Shown: positions 18,284 through 27,846, numbered from the stretch's first letter. The stretch is DNA of 64,000 nucleotides from Sporomusa silvacetica DSM 10669 (GCF_002257705.1 NZ_LSLK01000163.1:1-64000), one strand, 5' to 3'. The notes: a model not told the origin generated them from the letters alone. Made by a program: numbers and translations.

Positions 18284-18751
18284 TCAATTCGTAACCACGC
18301 AACCCAACAAGCACGCCATCCGCTGCTCTAGAGGCTGCAACAAGTTATCGATTTCCTCTTGTCTTTTTACTATAAGTACTCGCGGAATCTGGGCAAGCAT
18401 TACGTCGAGGGCAACGGTTGAGATAATTTCAATACTTTTGCGGCAACAGACGTCTTTGCATAAACCGCACTGCGTACAGCGCGACGCATCCAAGGAAATG
18501 CTCCAGTGGCCATCCTGTTGTTGCATAGCGATAGCCGCAGTCGGGCAGACTTCAGCACAGGTTCCAAATAGTCCTTTATCTTTGCTAGTTCGGTTCCTGG
18601 CGAAATAAAGCTCTTTGCCTGATGGGCATATGTATACTTTTTTCTCGGCATCATAGCGAAATTTATCAGTATAAAAGTCTCTATCTCCAGTTCCATTTGA
18701 ATAGACTTGTTTAGTTACGGAAAAATGGCGCGGGTTTGTGGAGTAGAGCAA
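18284..18751 (-). pseudogene. Chimera of transposase fragment and ferredoxin fragment
   Basis: The first roughly 60 residues (DFYTDKFRYDAEKKVYICP, GKEL) match the middle of IS1182-type DDE transposases. The next 90 contain two ferredoxin-type cysteine clusters (CAEVCPTAAI and CTQCGLCKDVC) and a degenerate tail. No single protein family has this order. It is best explained as an insertion-sequence piece joined in frame to a truncated 4Fe-4S protein gene. Expression is doubtful. Confidence 0.6.
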
Positions 18752-18959
18752 TATGAAAAAGAAAAGGTAGAAGTCTGCCAGGAGAATGGGCGATTAGTCA
18801 TCCAATATACAACAGACCTTATAGCAAGAAAATATTTGGATGATGGGCTATCAATCGGGGAATGCAGGAAAAGAAGAAAAGCCAGGAAAGCTAATCCCTC
18901 CGCGCCCAAGTAACAGTACTCTACATTTGTTTGGGCTGTGAAAAGTAACTGAGACTTAT

Positions 18960-19060
18960 TTGGAGCCGTTATACGAAACCCGTACGTACCGGTCTGAGAG
19001 AGAGCCAACGCCGCAGGAAATTACTACGGCGTGCTCTTGATCCCAAGTTTTTTTTGCACC
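18960..19060 (+). other. Possible group II intron 3' end (domains V-VI) remnant
   Basis: GGAGCCG...CGTACGTACCGG followed by TCTGAGAGAG resembles domain V and the start of domain VI of bacterial group II introns. It is followed by a second hairpin (ACGCCG...CGGCGT) and a T-run. No intron-encoded reverse transcriptase lies upstream. The pairing is imperfect, so confidence is low. Confidence 0.25.
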
Positions 19061-19073
19061 AAATTCTGGCGGA

Positions 19074-19208
19074 TTAGCTCTTCCCTGGTGTTGGTTTTGG
19101 CGCTAATTCTGCCTTACATTTTTTGCATGTCGTACTACCTGCCGGATTCACGGTATTACACGAAGGGCAGGTTATTACCTTACTTATTGCTGGGGGTCGA
19201 AAACACAT
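19074..19208 (-). CDS. 44-residue zinc-ribbon protein
   Basis: The frame from ATG 19208 to TAA 19074 starts MCFRPPAISKVITCPSC and has two CxxC pairs (CPSC and CKKC) separated by about ten residues. This is a single zinc ribbon. AGGAGG precedes the ATG by seven bases. The first residues closely match the 42-residue protein at 38341. Both follow the ferredoxin gene of a molybdopterin-enzyme module, here on the minus strand about 280 bases downstream. A structural, assembly or regulatory role for the module is inferred. Confidence 0.75.
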   Translation of the reverse strand: MCFRPPAISKVITCPSCNTVNPAGSTTCKKCKAELAPKPTPGKS

Positions 19209-19385
19209 ATACATTCCTCCTACGAGTGCTAAATAGCTGTTTATTTTATGTGACTCTTAAGTAGCCTTCTTTTCAGTTGGAGTCAAAGACTGTAATAGAA
19301 ATTTAATGAAGGCGCCCTAACCATAAAGAGGTTGGTTTTGCCTAAGCATATCACAAATATTCTTCTGGAAAAATTGTATGAATCT

Positions 19386-19434
19386 CAGCTTCTGGCGGTG
19401 CCTGAAGGCATTGCCAGAAGCTGGGTTTTCTTTT
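19386..19434 (+). terminator. Strong hairpin with plus-strand T-run
   Basis: CAGCTTCTGGC and GCCAGAAGCTG pair perfectly around an inner GGTGCC/GGCATT stem. TTTTCTTTT follows on the plus strand. The neighbouring genes run on the minus strand, so it may end an unseen plus-strand transcript or insulate the ferredoxin gene from antisense reading. Confidence 0.55.
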
Positions 19435-19487
19435 GACTAGTTTTCTTTATCTACTTAACCGTTTAATTCCCGTAAAAGGAAATTTAC

Positions 19488-19841
19488 TTACACTGGCGTA
19501 AAAAGCGCCATTTTACGTTTGCCAGCTATCTTTTTAGCTAATTCTTCTACTGGTCCGTAGTACATACATGCGGATTGACAATGATGTACACAGGTTGGTT
19601 GTTTGCCTGCGTTTACCCGTTCTTCGCAAAGGTTGCAAAGATCGGTGGGTACGGGAATATAATTCCACTCCCACTTGCCATCGGGTTTCTTACGCGGGCC
19701 ATCTTCTTTAAGCTTAATTCCAAACTGACCGGCAGGAAGTCCTAACTCCTTCTTACAAGCTACTTCGCAACCATGGCAACCTGTGCAGTACTCATAATCA
19801 ATTAACAAACCGTTGCGAGAAGCTTCTTTATTTTTCGACAT
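19488..19841 (-). CDS. Two-cluster 4Fe-4S ferredoxin subunit of molybdoenzyme A
   Basis: The 117-residue product (ATG 19841 after GGGAGG) is a short relative of DmsB-type electron-transfer subunits. One cluster motif is CTGCHGCEVAC near residues 19-29. A second Cys set is CNLCEE...CVHHCQSAC near 69-92. Classical DmsB proteins have four clusters; this has about half. The start overlaps the end of the large-subunit gene by 14 bases, so the two are translationally coupled. It should pass electrons to or from the molybdenum subunit in the cytoplasm. Confidence 0.85.
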   Translation of the reverse strand: MSKNKEASRNGLLIDYEYCTGCHGCEVACKKELGLPAGQFGIKLKEDGPRKKPDGKWEWNYIPVPTDLCNLCEERVNAGKQPTCVHHCQSACMYYGPVEELAKKIAGKRKMALFTPV

Positions 19842-22164
19842 ATCCAAATCCTCCCATCTTGGTAACTGTTTCAGTCACTGACTGATCATTTTCCAGGGTT
19901 ACTTTGTATATTTTACATATCTGGGCCTTGTAGGGGGAACCGTAGCCAGACGGACCGTGCTGCATCATTGGTATCAGGTTGTTGATGTTGCTGTCAAACA
20001 CCCCGAACAAGCTAGGTTCTGCACCTGCCTTCTCAGGGAACCACCAGCCATGTTCTGCCCGAATTACCTTAGGATTAAGCGTATGACTTAATTTAGCCTT
20101 TTGTTTGCACTTGCCGCGCATGTTCTCTATCCATACCCAGTCACCTTCTTGAATTCCTTGCGCCGCTGCGGTTTCGGGATGGATTTCTACTATTGGGTCG
20201 GGTTTGAATTCACGCATTGTAGGCATTTGACGCTGCTCGGAGTGGAAGTATTCCCACTGCCGTTGTCCAGTGGTTAAAACCAGTGGATATTGTTTGAACA
20301 GCTCAGGGGTGGTGACAGGACTTTCATGAGGTTCTTCGTAGTAAGGCAATGGGTCTTGTCCCCATCCATCGAATACAGTAACGAATAATTCGACTTTTCC
20401 TGTTGGAGTATTGAACCCAGGCTCGCCGTCATTACGGAGCAAACCCTTTTCGTACTTCTTGTACTCCCATTTAGGAGCAGAGATAACATTTTTCTTCAGA
20501 TCATCGAAGGTGAATTCAGCTTGGGGAGGCCAAGCGACCGGGAATAATTTACCGGATTGGATAAACCAGGTCATCATGTCCACATCGGTTTCCCATGGGA
20601 ATAATTCGGGATTAAGGCGCTTACCCAGTTCAAGAACGATCTGTTCATCAGATTTACACTCTTCGTATTGAGTAACCTTGGAGATGGATTTAAGTGGCCA
20701 CCACCATGCTCTAACACTGTTACGTTCACAACTCATTCCAGCAGGCAAAACCAAATCGGCGCAAGCCACTGCAGTTGGAGTCATAAATAAGTCAACAACG
20801 ACATTGAATTCCACTTTTTTCAATGCCTTATAAATTCTAGGGGCCTCAGCGCCCATGTTGGCAATTGGGTTGGTGGTTTGCATCCACAGCATCTTGACGG
20901 GATAGGGTCTGTCTGTTTCAATGGCTCTCAATATCGAGTCACCATGGGCTGAAGCGGAAAAATGGTTTTGATGCATCGGGGATATGTCGAATCCAAGTTG
21001 TTTTCGATTCATCTCTTCCGAAAGATTCCACTTGCCTGCTCCATAAGAATCAGCCACATTATAGGCACAACGTACCATCATGTTGCCGCCGGGAACATCT
21101 AAGTTGCCGCACAATGCATTAATACATGTTAGTGCATGGGCGCAGGGGATGCCAGAGACAGATTGGTCGACAGCCAGACCCCATTGAAGAGCCCCTGGGT
21201 TGGCTTTAGCAAAGAAGCGCGCAGCTTCGATAATTTGTTCTTTAGGAACCCAAGATATTTCAGCTACCTTATCCGGCGGATACTGCTTTGCCCGTTCGGC
21301 TAGTTCATCAAATCCGTAGGTCCATTCCTCAACGAATTTTTTATCATAAAGGCCTTCACTAATGATTACGTTGATCATAGCCAGTGCCAATGCAGCATCA
21401 GTACCTGGGCGTATCTGCAGCCAGTGATCTGCACGAGCGGCCAGCCAGGTAAGTTGCGGGTCTACAACAATTAGCTTTGTGCCCATCTTCATGACATCAA
21501 CAATCCAGTGTCCCAGAAAATTGTCACCATTACTAACGAGTGGGTTGTTTCCCCAAATCATGATGACTTCTGGCACTTTCCATTCGGGATCAGCATAACG
21601 ATCGGGAAGGTTTTGAGAACAGTCAACAACATTAAAGTCTCCGCAAGTAGCAAAAGTAGTTGACACGCGGGGCAGATAACATGAATCGCCGCTCAGAAAT
21701 CCCAGCCCAAAATTGGGGCTTCCAAATCCACAGTAAGTCAGATAAGGGGTAATCCAGACAATGTTCCGTCCGGTGCCTTCCAGTCCAACAATTGACTCAG
21801 GACCGTTTTCCTTTTGGAATTTTCGTACATTTTCTACAATCATGTCGTAGGCTTCATCCCAGGTAATACGTTCCCATTTGTTCTCTCCACGTTTACCCAC
21901 CCGTTTAAGAGGCCATTTCAGGCGGTCGGGATGATAAACTGTTTCGATCATATTCAGGCACCGCATACACAGCCTGCCCTGATTATACGGAGCGTTGGGG
22001 TCACCCTCGATTTTTTCAAGTTTACCATCTTTAGTATAGAAAAGTACTCCGCAACTATCGTGACAACCTGGTCCAGTCCATTGAGCAGTACGGGTTACCG
22101 TATATTCCCCTTCCTGCCACTGCCACTCATCTTTATAAATGTCCTTGTTAATACCTTCAGGCAT
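19828..22164 (-). CDS. Molybdopterin oxidoreductase, DMSO-reductase family (enzyme A)
   Basis: The 778-residue product has an N-terminal iron-sulfur motif (Cys 34, 38, 66, 69), bis-MGD family blocks such as IWGNNPLVSNGD and PGTDAALALAMINV, and a C-terminal molydopterin-dinucleotide-binding domain (LTTGQRQWEYFHSEQR). Cys162 in LSGDSCYLPR is the likely Mo ligand and is conserved in the paralogue. There is no twin-arginine signal, so it is cytoplasmic. GGAGGT precedes the ATG. The reaction is unknown: relatives include acetylene hydratase, pyrogallol transhydroxylase and diverse reductases. It is driven by a sigma-54 promoter at 22329 and sits beside its own activator gene. Confidence 0.87.
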   Translation of the reverse strand: MPEGINKDIYKDEWQWQEGEYTVTRTAQWTGPGCHDSCGVLFYTKDGKLEKIEGDPNAPYNQGRLCMRCLNMIETVYHPDRLKWPLKRVGKRGENKWERITWDEAYDMIVENVRKFQKENGPESIVGLEGTGRNIVWITPYLTYCGFGSPNFGLGFLSGDSCYLPRVSTTFATCGDFNVVDCSQNLPDRYADPEWKVPEVIMIWGNNPLVSNGDNFLGHWIVDVMKMGTKLIVVDPQLTWLAARADHWLQIRPGTDAALALAMINVIISEGLYDKKFVEEWTYGFDELAERAKQYPPDKVAEISWVPKEQIIEAARFFAKANPGALQWGLAVDQSVSGIPCAHALTCINALCGNLDVPGGNMMVRCAYNVADSYGAGKWNLSEEMNRKQLGFDISPMHQNHFSASAHGDSILRAIETDRPYPVKMLWMQTTNPIANMGAEAPRIYKALKKVEFNVVVDLFMTPTAVACADLVLPAGMSCERNSVRAWWWPLKSISKVTQYEECKSDEQIVLELGKRLNPELFPWETDVDMMTWFIQSGKLFPVAWPPQAEFTFDDLKKNVISAPKWEYKKYEKGLLRNDGEPGFNTPTGKVELFVTVFDGWGQDPLPYYEEPHESPVTTPELFKQYPLVLTTGQRQWEYFHSEQRQMPTMREFKPDPIVEIHPETAAAQGIQEGDWVWIENMRGKCKQKAKLSHTLNPKVIRAEHGWWFPEKAGAEPSLFGVFDSNINNLIPMMQHGPSGYGSPYKAQICKIYKVTLENDQSVTETVTKMGGFGYVEK

Positions 22165-22328
22165 AACTTTTTACCTCCAATTTTATTTTCCAGGTTAGAG
22201 TTGTTACCGTTAACAAAAATAAGTAATCTGTGCTGTTTCTTGCCCTATTTTTGTAGTAGCGCCTCCTTTTCGCACCAATTGGTAATTACCTACAATTAGC
22301 AACTACTAACCGTTCTATATTTTATATT

Positions 22329-22344
22329 TGCAAAAAGCATGCCA
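22329..22344 (-). promoter_or_regulatory. Sigma-54 (-24/-12) promoter for enzyme A operon
   Basis: On the minus strand TGGCAT-GCTTT-TTGCA matches the TGGCAC-N5-TTGCW consensus with one change. It lies 165 bases before the large-subunit ATG and next to a sigma-54 activator gene. Confidence 0.85.
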
Positions 22345-22481
22345 GAAATTGAGATTGCTGTGTTTTAGTATAAACTGGCGTTCTATCAGGGTTTTTCGAA
22401 GCTGTGATTAAAGGGAATAGTTTAATAAGTCAATTTCTTTTTGCGAGTCAGTTTCTTTTTGCGATCAGGTTAGTTATGAAT

Positions 22482-22525
22482 AACACGAAAAAAAAGCTCC
22501 ATCGAGATGGAGCTTTTTTCGTGTT
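22482..22525 (-). terminator. Bidirectional terminator
   Basis: A long perfect inverted repeat (AACACGAAAAAAAGCTCCATC and complement) has A- and T-tracts on both sides. It lies just after the activator gene stop. Confidence 0.88.
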
Positions 22526-22543
22526 AAGAGAGATTATCATAGG

Positions 22544-24652
22544 TTATTGATCGAGGTGATACTCTTTTAATTTTCTGTATAGGGTTGACTTGCTTACCCC
22601 AAGTAAATCAGCAGCAAGAGGTATATAATTGTCGGCACGCTTCATGACAATTTCAATTGCCATTTTCTCTAATGTTTCCATAGAAAAATCTTCTTTCATC
22701 TTTCTCTCTATTTTTTCTATATCATCAGATTGTATAAAGCTAGTATCTAGCACAATATCATATGGTAAGTTTTCGGGTTCGATAACGCCACTCGTGCTAT
22801 CAATAATTGCGCAAATCATGGCATTTTCCAGTTGTCGTACATTCCCAGGCCAATTATATTCAAGAATTTTTTTCTGAGTCGCCGGACTTATTTGTGGAGT
22901 TTTCAGATTGTTCTTATGACAATATTTCTCCACAAAGAAATGGCTAAGGATTTCTACATCGTTTTCTCTATCCCGCAGAGGCGGTATTTTTATCGTTAAA
23001 GCTGACAAGCGATAAAAGAGATCCTCACGAAATTTTTTTTCTTTCATCTTTATATATAGATTTACATTCGTAGCGGCGATCACTCTGAAATCAACTTTCT
23101 TGTAACTCCGACCTCCAACACGCATTACTTGCTTATCCTCAAGAACTCTCAACAGGACTGCCTGAAGCTCAAGAGGCATGTCGCCGATCTCATCAAGAAA
23201 AAGTGTTCCTCCATTGGCCAATTCAATTTTACCTGCTCTACCACTGCGCTCTGCACCGGTAAAACTACCTCCTTCGTAGCCAAATAATTCACTTTCAATC
23301 AGTTCTTTGGGCAATGCTGCACAGTTAATAGCAATAAATGGTCCATTGGGTCGATATTCATTATGTATGGCTTGGGCAAAGAGTTCCTTACCGGTTCCGC
23401 TTTCACCATTCAATAAAACAGTCTCCGACGATTTTGCGAAGCGTCGTCCTTGGGCGATCGCTTGTTTAAGGGTTTTACTTTCTCCGATAATATCTTCAAG
23501 AGTATAGCCAATTATGTTTTCTGCTCTGCAAACTGACAACGCATTTAGTTTTTCTGCCTGAATGAGCTTGAGAACTACTATGGCTAATTCTTCGGTACCC
23601 GGATTAAAAACCGGTTGACTGCTTACTAAATAGGGTTGTTTGACATTACCTGCTAAAATACTTTCTTCGAAGTTAACAATCCTTTTTCCATTTGCTATAA
23701 GAGTCAAAAGTTCGGAATGGCTGCTCAAAAATTCGCTGATATTTCTGTTCAATATGTCATCTGGATTCTTCTTAAATATTTTGCTGTTTTCCTGGTTGAT
23801 GTAAAGAATTGTACCTTTCGCATTAATGATAATTATTCCTTCATCACAAAGAGACAAAGCGGCTTCTATTGTCTTGTGGGATGTTGTGAGATTGTCATTT
23901 GTCGTTTTTAAATGGTTATTCGCCTTTTCCAAGTCATCATTGTTCATTTTTTGCATTATCCGAGCCTCAACTGCTGATGCAACAGCAATTATTAGGCTTA
24001 GGGTATGTGAACATAACTTTTGAAAACTTGCGATTGAAGGAATATTTTGGCAAGGCTGGCACAAAACTAGCACGGCAATTGCGTTCCCGTATTTGTCCAG
24101 TATAGGTGCTGCTGAAGCTGCATAGTTCTGAAATACTATGCAGTAATGTTCCGGACCCAGCAACTGAACCGGTCGCCGAAGAGTCAAGCACAATGCATGA
24201 GCTAATGTTCCTCCTGTATCTTCTCTCATTACAGAACCAGCTGTTGCATTAAAGCCTTTGAAATACGATACTAGTGATTTTTCACCCTCAGTATGTAATA
24301 TTGTTCCATTACTATCTAGAAGGCTGACAGCATAGTCTAATGATTTCAAATGCGGTTTCAAGGTGTTTATTAAAGGCAAAGAACTGTCAAGCAAAAGCTG
24401 ATTTTGTTCGATAATGGAATTCATATCTCTGGATTGTAAATTATCTCCCAAGCGTTTACTGTAAGGGTCAATACCAAGATTCTTTGATCTGATCCAGGAT
24501 TCTGCTACCGACTGGTTAATATCCGGAAAAATTCGAGGATCCTCATTATCACACAGAAAACGTTTCTTGCACTCAGATATATTTTTTACTAATACACTAA
24601 TATTAACAACATTCGCAGTTCTAGGAAGCACATCACAATCGACTAATTCCAT
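22544..24652 (-). CDS. Sigma-54-dependent activator, AcoR-like (A)
   Basis: The 702-residue product has an N-terminal GAF-like sensor (about 60-230), a PAS domain (about 260-360), an AAA+ sigma-54 interaction domain with GESGTGKE (416-423), GSFTGA (462-467, a variant of GAFTGA) and LFLDEIGD, and a C-terminal Fis-type HTH (LAADLLGVSKSTLYRKL). It lies between the enzyme A operon and the duplicated dehydrogenase block, both of which have -24/-12 promoters. It is the natural activator of one or both. GGGGGG precedes the ATG. Confidence 0.9.
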   Translation of the reverse strand: MELVDCDVLPRTANVVNISVLVKNISECKKRFLCDNEDPRIFPDINQSVAESWIRSKNLGIDPYSKRLGDNLQSRDMNSIIEQNQLLLDSSLPLINTLKPHLKSLDYAVSLLDSNGTILHTEGEKSLVSYFKGFNATAGSVMREDTGGTLAHALCLTLRRPVQLLGPEHYCIVFQNYAASAAPILDKYGNAIAVLVLCQPCQNIPSIASFQKLCSHTLSLIIAVASAVEARIMQKMNNDDLEKANNHLKTTNDNLTTSHKTIEAALSLCDEGIIIINAKGTILYINQENSKIFKKNPDDILNRNISEFLSSHSELLTLIANGKRIVNFEESILAGNVKQPYLVSSQPVFNPGTEELAIVVLKLIQAEKLNALSVCRAENIIGYTLEDIIGESKTLKQAIAQGRRFAKSSETVLLNGESGTGKELFAQAIHNEYRPNGPFIAINCAALPKELIESELFGYEGGSFTGAERSGRAGKIELANGGTLFLDEIGDMPLELQAVLLRVLEDKQVMRVGGRSYKKVDFRVIAATNVNLYIKMKEKKFREDLFYRLSALTIKIPPLRDRENDVEILSHFFVEKYCHKNNLKTPQISPATQKKILEYNWPGNVRQLENAMICAIIDSTSGVIEPENLPYDIVLDTSFIQSDDIEKIERKMKEDFSMETLEKMAIEIVMKRADNYIPLAADLLGVSKSTLYRKLKEYHLDQ

Positions 24653-24858
24653 CTAAGCCCCCCCAAGTAGCATACCAGCAGTTCAATAGCCTAGTTAGCA
24701 TAAAAAGAAATTATATGAAATAGAAAACGATTATTAATTTAATATACCACAATACAGCAATAATTAATATTGTAATAATTTAATTATTGCAAAAAATACT
24801 AAATGTTCACATATTATAATCACCAACAAATACGCTCTAGTTTATAATATTTTGTTTT

Positions 24859-24883
24859 CATTTTGATTTTAATTCTCAAAATG
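24859..24883 (+). promoter_or_regulatory. Palindrome, candidate upstream activator site
   Basis: CATTTTGA and TCAAAATG flank nine bases, about 70 bases upstream of the -24 element. Distance and symmetry suit an enhancer site for a Fis-type HTH activator. The second copy, near 29802, has one arm altered. Confidence 0.45.
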
Positions 24884-24950
24884 AAATTGAAAATACAATA
24901 ATTTTAGAGCATTATAAGCGAGTTTAACTGAATTTTCAAAAGTTATAACT

Positions 24951-24966
24951 TGGTATGTTTATTGCA
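24951..24966 (+). promoter_or_regulatory. Sigma-54 promoter, dehydrogenase unit A
   Basis: TGGTAT-GTTTA-TTGCA keeps the invariant GG and GC with correct spacing. It is about 60 bases before the zinc-ribbon gene. Confidence 0.8.
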
Positions 24967-25027
24967 TTATATAATTCTGTGAGTCTTGCCAGCCTAAAAG
25001 AAAAGCGAAAAATGACTACAAGGGGGA

Positions 25028-25324
25028 ATGAATCTTACTATGTGTTTTGTCTGTAATCCAAATTGCCAGAAATTATGCTGGGCAAGACCAGCAGTAAAAA
25101 GGCAGACACCGTGCCCTGCGTGCGGAACCTACAATCTTCCCGATAAGAAAAAGTGCAGAAAATGTGGGGCCGACATTGTAACTAATCCAACTCCTACCAT
25201 GTGTCTTTATACTAATACGCTGTGCCAGAATCCGTGCGGAAGATATAAAGTCATTAATACGTCTGCCGATACAACGGCTTGCCCACGAAACCTTCTATCT
25301 GACCAGGAAAAATCAACACCATAA
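25028..25324 (+). CDS. Cys-rich double zinc-ribbon protein, copy A
   Basis: The 98-residue product has four paired-Cys sites (MCFVCNPNCQKLC, CPACG, CRKCG, CLYTNTLCQNPCG), typical of a zinc-ribbon protein with extra metal sites. I know no named family. Starts at 25028 and 25040 both lie near AAGGGGG; the spacing is not ideal for either. It leads the transcript from the sigma-54 promoter, ahead of a transporter and an alcohol dehydrogenase. A related 95-residue protein is at 37887 in module B. Confidence 0.75.
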   Translation: MNLTMCFVCNPNCQKLCWARPAVKRQTPCPACGTYNLPDKKKCRKCGADIVTNPTPTMCLYTNTLCQNPCGRYKVINTSADTTACPRNLLSDQEKSTP

Positions 25325-25499
25325 TAATGGTTTCGTAATATTAACATTATTGAAAGAAGGTGTTTATGAGGAGTAATACTTACTAATTTAATTATCAAAA
25401 TAGTAAGCAATCAGAGGAGGGATAAAATTCCGGCAAGAATAAGTAAAACAGATGATGCGCAACTAAAAATATGAATTCATGACGAAAGGGGACTATCTC

Positions 25500-26729
25500 A
25501 TGAAAGAACTTAACCAAGAAGCTTCTTCCTATCGTTGGGTAATACTTTTGATAATTTTACTTACTCATATAACTTTGAATTATATATATTTCCAAATAGG
25601 AGGGCTAGCCAGCCTATTTATACCGGCTTTACATCTTCAGCCTAATCAATTTGCTATGGCTTTATCTATTCCCATGTTAGCTTGTGCTATATTTGGCATT
25701 CCTGCCGGAGCTTTGTCCGATCGTTTCGGTACGAAAAGTGTCATAACCATTGGACTAGTTATTACCGTAATCAGTAGCTTTGGTCGTATTGGTGTGAATA
25801 GTTTTGGGCTTTTTTTAGCCTGGACATTTACTCTGGGCTTTGGGTTGGCTTTTCTGAATGCTAATGTTGCCAAAATATTGGGCGCTTGGTTCCCGCCCCG
25901 GCAGATGGGAATGGCGATGGGGGTTTATGCAGCAGGCGCAGGTGTGGGGATCGCTGTCGCCTTGGCGACTTCAGCACTTTTCCAATCGATTCAAACGGCT
26001 TTTTTGACTTCAGCAATCAGTGTATTGTGTGTATTTGTCTTATGGTTGCTGTTGATTAAATCCAAACCTGCCGGGGTATCTGCTCTTCCGGTTCAACCAA
26101 TCACTGAATCTCTGGGTATAGTTGTCAGGAGCAAAAATGTATGGGTTGGAGCAATTGCTATGCTTTTCTATATGGGTGCTTATGTTACCTTCAGCGGATA
26201 CTTATCCAATGCACTTACTTTGGCTAAGGGAATCAATCCGGTTCTTGCCGGTCTGATCGCGTCTGCACTAACCTTTGCCTTCATCCTTGGTTCTGTTTTC
26301 GGACCTATGCTTTCCAGCAAAATCGGGTTAACAAAGCCTTTCTTAGCACCAACAGCATTTATTGGTGCAATTTGCACCTACTTAGCCTGGACTTTGCCAT
26401 TTGGTTCGTTTACCTGGATATTCCTAATCATTGCCGGGATCATGTTTGGCACATCCATTCCGCTGATCATGACTCTTCCTATGTCACTTCCCGAGATTGG
26501 ACCTGTTTATGCCGGGACTGCGGGGGGATTTATCAGCACGTTGCAAATGGCTGGCGCCTTCTTTGTCCCCTCATATGTAATTCTGCCGCTGGCAGGAACA
26601 AACGTGGATCAAGTATTCTTATATACCGGCATTGGCTTCCTGATATTTGGTATAGTTTTGTTGCTGTTGCCGGAGCTAGGTTTAAAAGCCCCAATGGATA
26701 ATTCGAAGTTATCCATGAAAAAAATGTAA
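25500..26729 (+). CDS. MFS transporter
   Basis: The 409-residue product has about twelve membrane segments and the MFS inter-helix motif GALSDRFGTKSV. Its pattern suits small organic-acid or OFA/NNP-type carriers. ATG 25500 is preferred since GGGGA lies seven bases upstream; ATG 25479 has no ribosome site. It stands between the zinc-ribbon gene and the zinc alcohol dehydrogenase, so it likely imports or exports their substrate or product. The second copy of this unit has lost the transporter. Confidence 0.85.
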   Translation: MKELNQEASSYRWVILLIILLTHITLNYIYFQIGGLASLFIPALHLQPNQFAMALSIPMLACAIFGIPAGALSDRFGTKSVITIGLVITVISSFGRIGVNSFGLFLAWTFTLGFGLAFLNANVAKILGAWFPPRQMGMAMGVYAAGAGVGIAVALATSALFQSIQTAFLTSAISVLCVFVLWLLLIKSKPAGVSALPVQPITESLGIVVRSKNVWVGAIAMLFYMGAYVTFSGYLSNALTLAKGINPVLAGLIASALTFAFILGSVFGPMLSSKIGLTKPFLAPTAFIGAICTYLAWTLPFGSFTWIFLIIAGIMFGTSIPLIMTLPMSLPEIGPVYAGTAGGFISTLQMAGAFFVPSYVILPLAGTNVDQVFLYTGIGFLIFGIVLLLLPELGLKAPMDNSKLSMKKM

Positions 26730-27846
26730 TACAAAACACATAAATTAATTTGGAGGGATACAGATGGAACAGAAAACAATGAAAGCCTTAGTTTACCATG
26801 GACCAGGGGAAATCAGCCTTGACGATGTGCCGGTACCTCATATTCAAAAACCGACTGATGTGATTTTAAAGGTCACGCTATCTGCAATCTGCGGAAGTGA
26901 TGTCCACATCATAGAGGGGCACACTCCTGTAAAGCCACCGAAAATAGTTGGACATGAATTTTGTGGCGAGGTTGTTGAGATAGGCTCTGCAGTAAAGAAG
27001 CTTAAGGTCGGTAACAAGGTTGCAGTATCTTGTATTGCTTACTGCGGCGAGTGCTATTACTGCAAAAATAACAATCACGTTCACTGTATCGGCTCAGACG
27101 CAGCATGTTTCGGGACACAAGGAAATTTGGATGGTGCGCAAGCAGAGTACATTAGATTGCCTTATGCCGAAAACTATTCCTACATCATTCCAGAGGGAAT
27201 GACAGAGGAAGATGTCCTATTTGTCGGCGATATTCTGTCAACCGGTTATTATGCGGCAAAGAAAGCAAACATCAAGCCAGGTGACACCATAGTTGTCATC
27301 GGTACAGGACCTGTTGGTATGTGCGCAATGGAAACAGCAAAGCTATTCGGACCTGCTAAGATTATTGCTGTTAACAGAAATCAAGAAAGATTGAATTATG
27401 CTCTGGAATGCGGCATTGCTGATATAGGACTCAATCCGAAAAAGGTTGATGTGGTGGAAGAGGTGCGTAAGTTAACAGACGGTCACGGAGCTGACTGCGT
27501 CATCGAAGCAATGGGAATAGAGCAGACATTCACTACTGCCATTGAAGCAGTTAAGGTTGGTGGTACTGTTTCCACAGTCGGTGTTTATTCACAGCCGTTT
27601 CTCTTACAGATGCAAAATTACTGGATGAAGAATCTTACTTTAAACTGGGGCTTTGTTACAGTTGAGCACATTCCAGCGCTGATCAAGCTGATTCAGGGGG
27701 GGAAAATCAATACCAAGTATCTTATAACTCACAAGGCACCGCTCAACGATATTGTCAAGGGTTATGATGTGTTTAAAAATAGAAAAGAGAACTGTATCAA
27801 GTGGCTTATTACGCCGTATGAAAGATAAGAGAATATCAATATATAT
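26726..27846. repeat. Segmental duplication, dehydrogenase unit, copy A
   Basis: These 1121 bases recur at 30373-31493 with about two base changes seen in the coding region. Confidence 0.92.
26764..27828 (+). CDS. Zinc-dependent alcohol dehydrogenase (MDR), copy A
   Basis: The 354-residue product has catalytic-zinc ligands in ICGSDVH and GHEFCGEV, a structural-zinc loop CGECYYCKNNNHVHC, and the NAD-binding loop GTGPVGMCAME. It is a medium-chain dehydrogenase acting on a secondary alcohol, diol or similar polyol. GGAGGG precedes the ATG. It is the last gene of the sigma-54-driven unit. The copy at 30411 differs by one residue (Gly here, Asp there, in the HCxSDAA segment after the structural zinc). 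Confidence 0.9.
   Translation: MEQKTMKALVYHGPGEISLDDVPVPHIQKPTDVILKVTLSAICGSDVHIIEGHTPVKPPKIVGHEFCGEVVEIGSAVKKLKVGNKVAVSCIAYCGECYYCKNNNHVHCIGSDAACFGTQGNLDGAQAEYIRLPYAENYSYIIPEGMTEEDVLFVGDILSTGYYAAKKANIKPGDTIVVIGTGPVGMCAMETAKLFGPAKIIAVNRNQERLNYALECGIADIGLNPKKVDVVEEVRKLTDGHGADCVIEAMGIEQTFTTAIEAVKVGGTVSTVGVYSQPFLLQMQNYWMKNLTLNWGFVTVEHIPALIKLIQGGKINTKYLITHKAPLNDIVKGYDVFKNRKENCIKWLITPYER

Larger units (their letters stand above)
24633..25381. repeat. Segmental duplication, leader plus zinc-ribbon unit, copy A
   Basis: This block is duplicated at 29571-30320. It includes the first codons of the activator gene, the divergent intergenic region with the sigma-54 promoter, and the whole zinc-ribbon gene. 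Identity is high in the gene and lower in the AT-rich spacer. Confidence 0.9.

Noticed and set aside
18707..18913. Plus-strand frame of 68 codons with a basic tail
   Set aside because: It overlaps the antisense of the transposase fragment, has no ribosome site and matches nothing I recognise.
19828..22164. Selenocysteine in the molybdoenzymes
   Set aside because: The presumed Mo-ligand position is an ordinary Cys codon in both enzymes and no in-frame TGA is read through.
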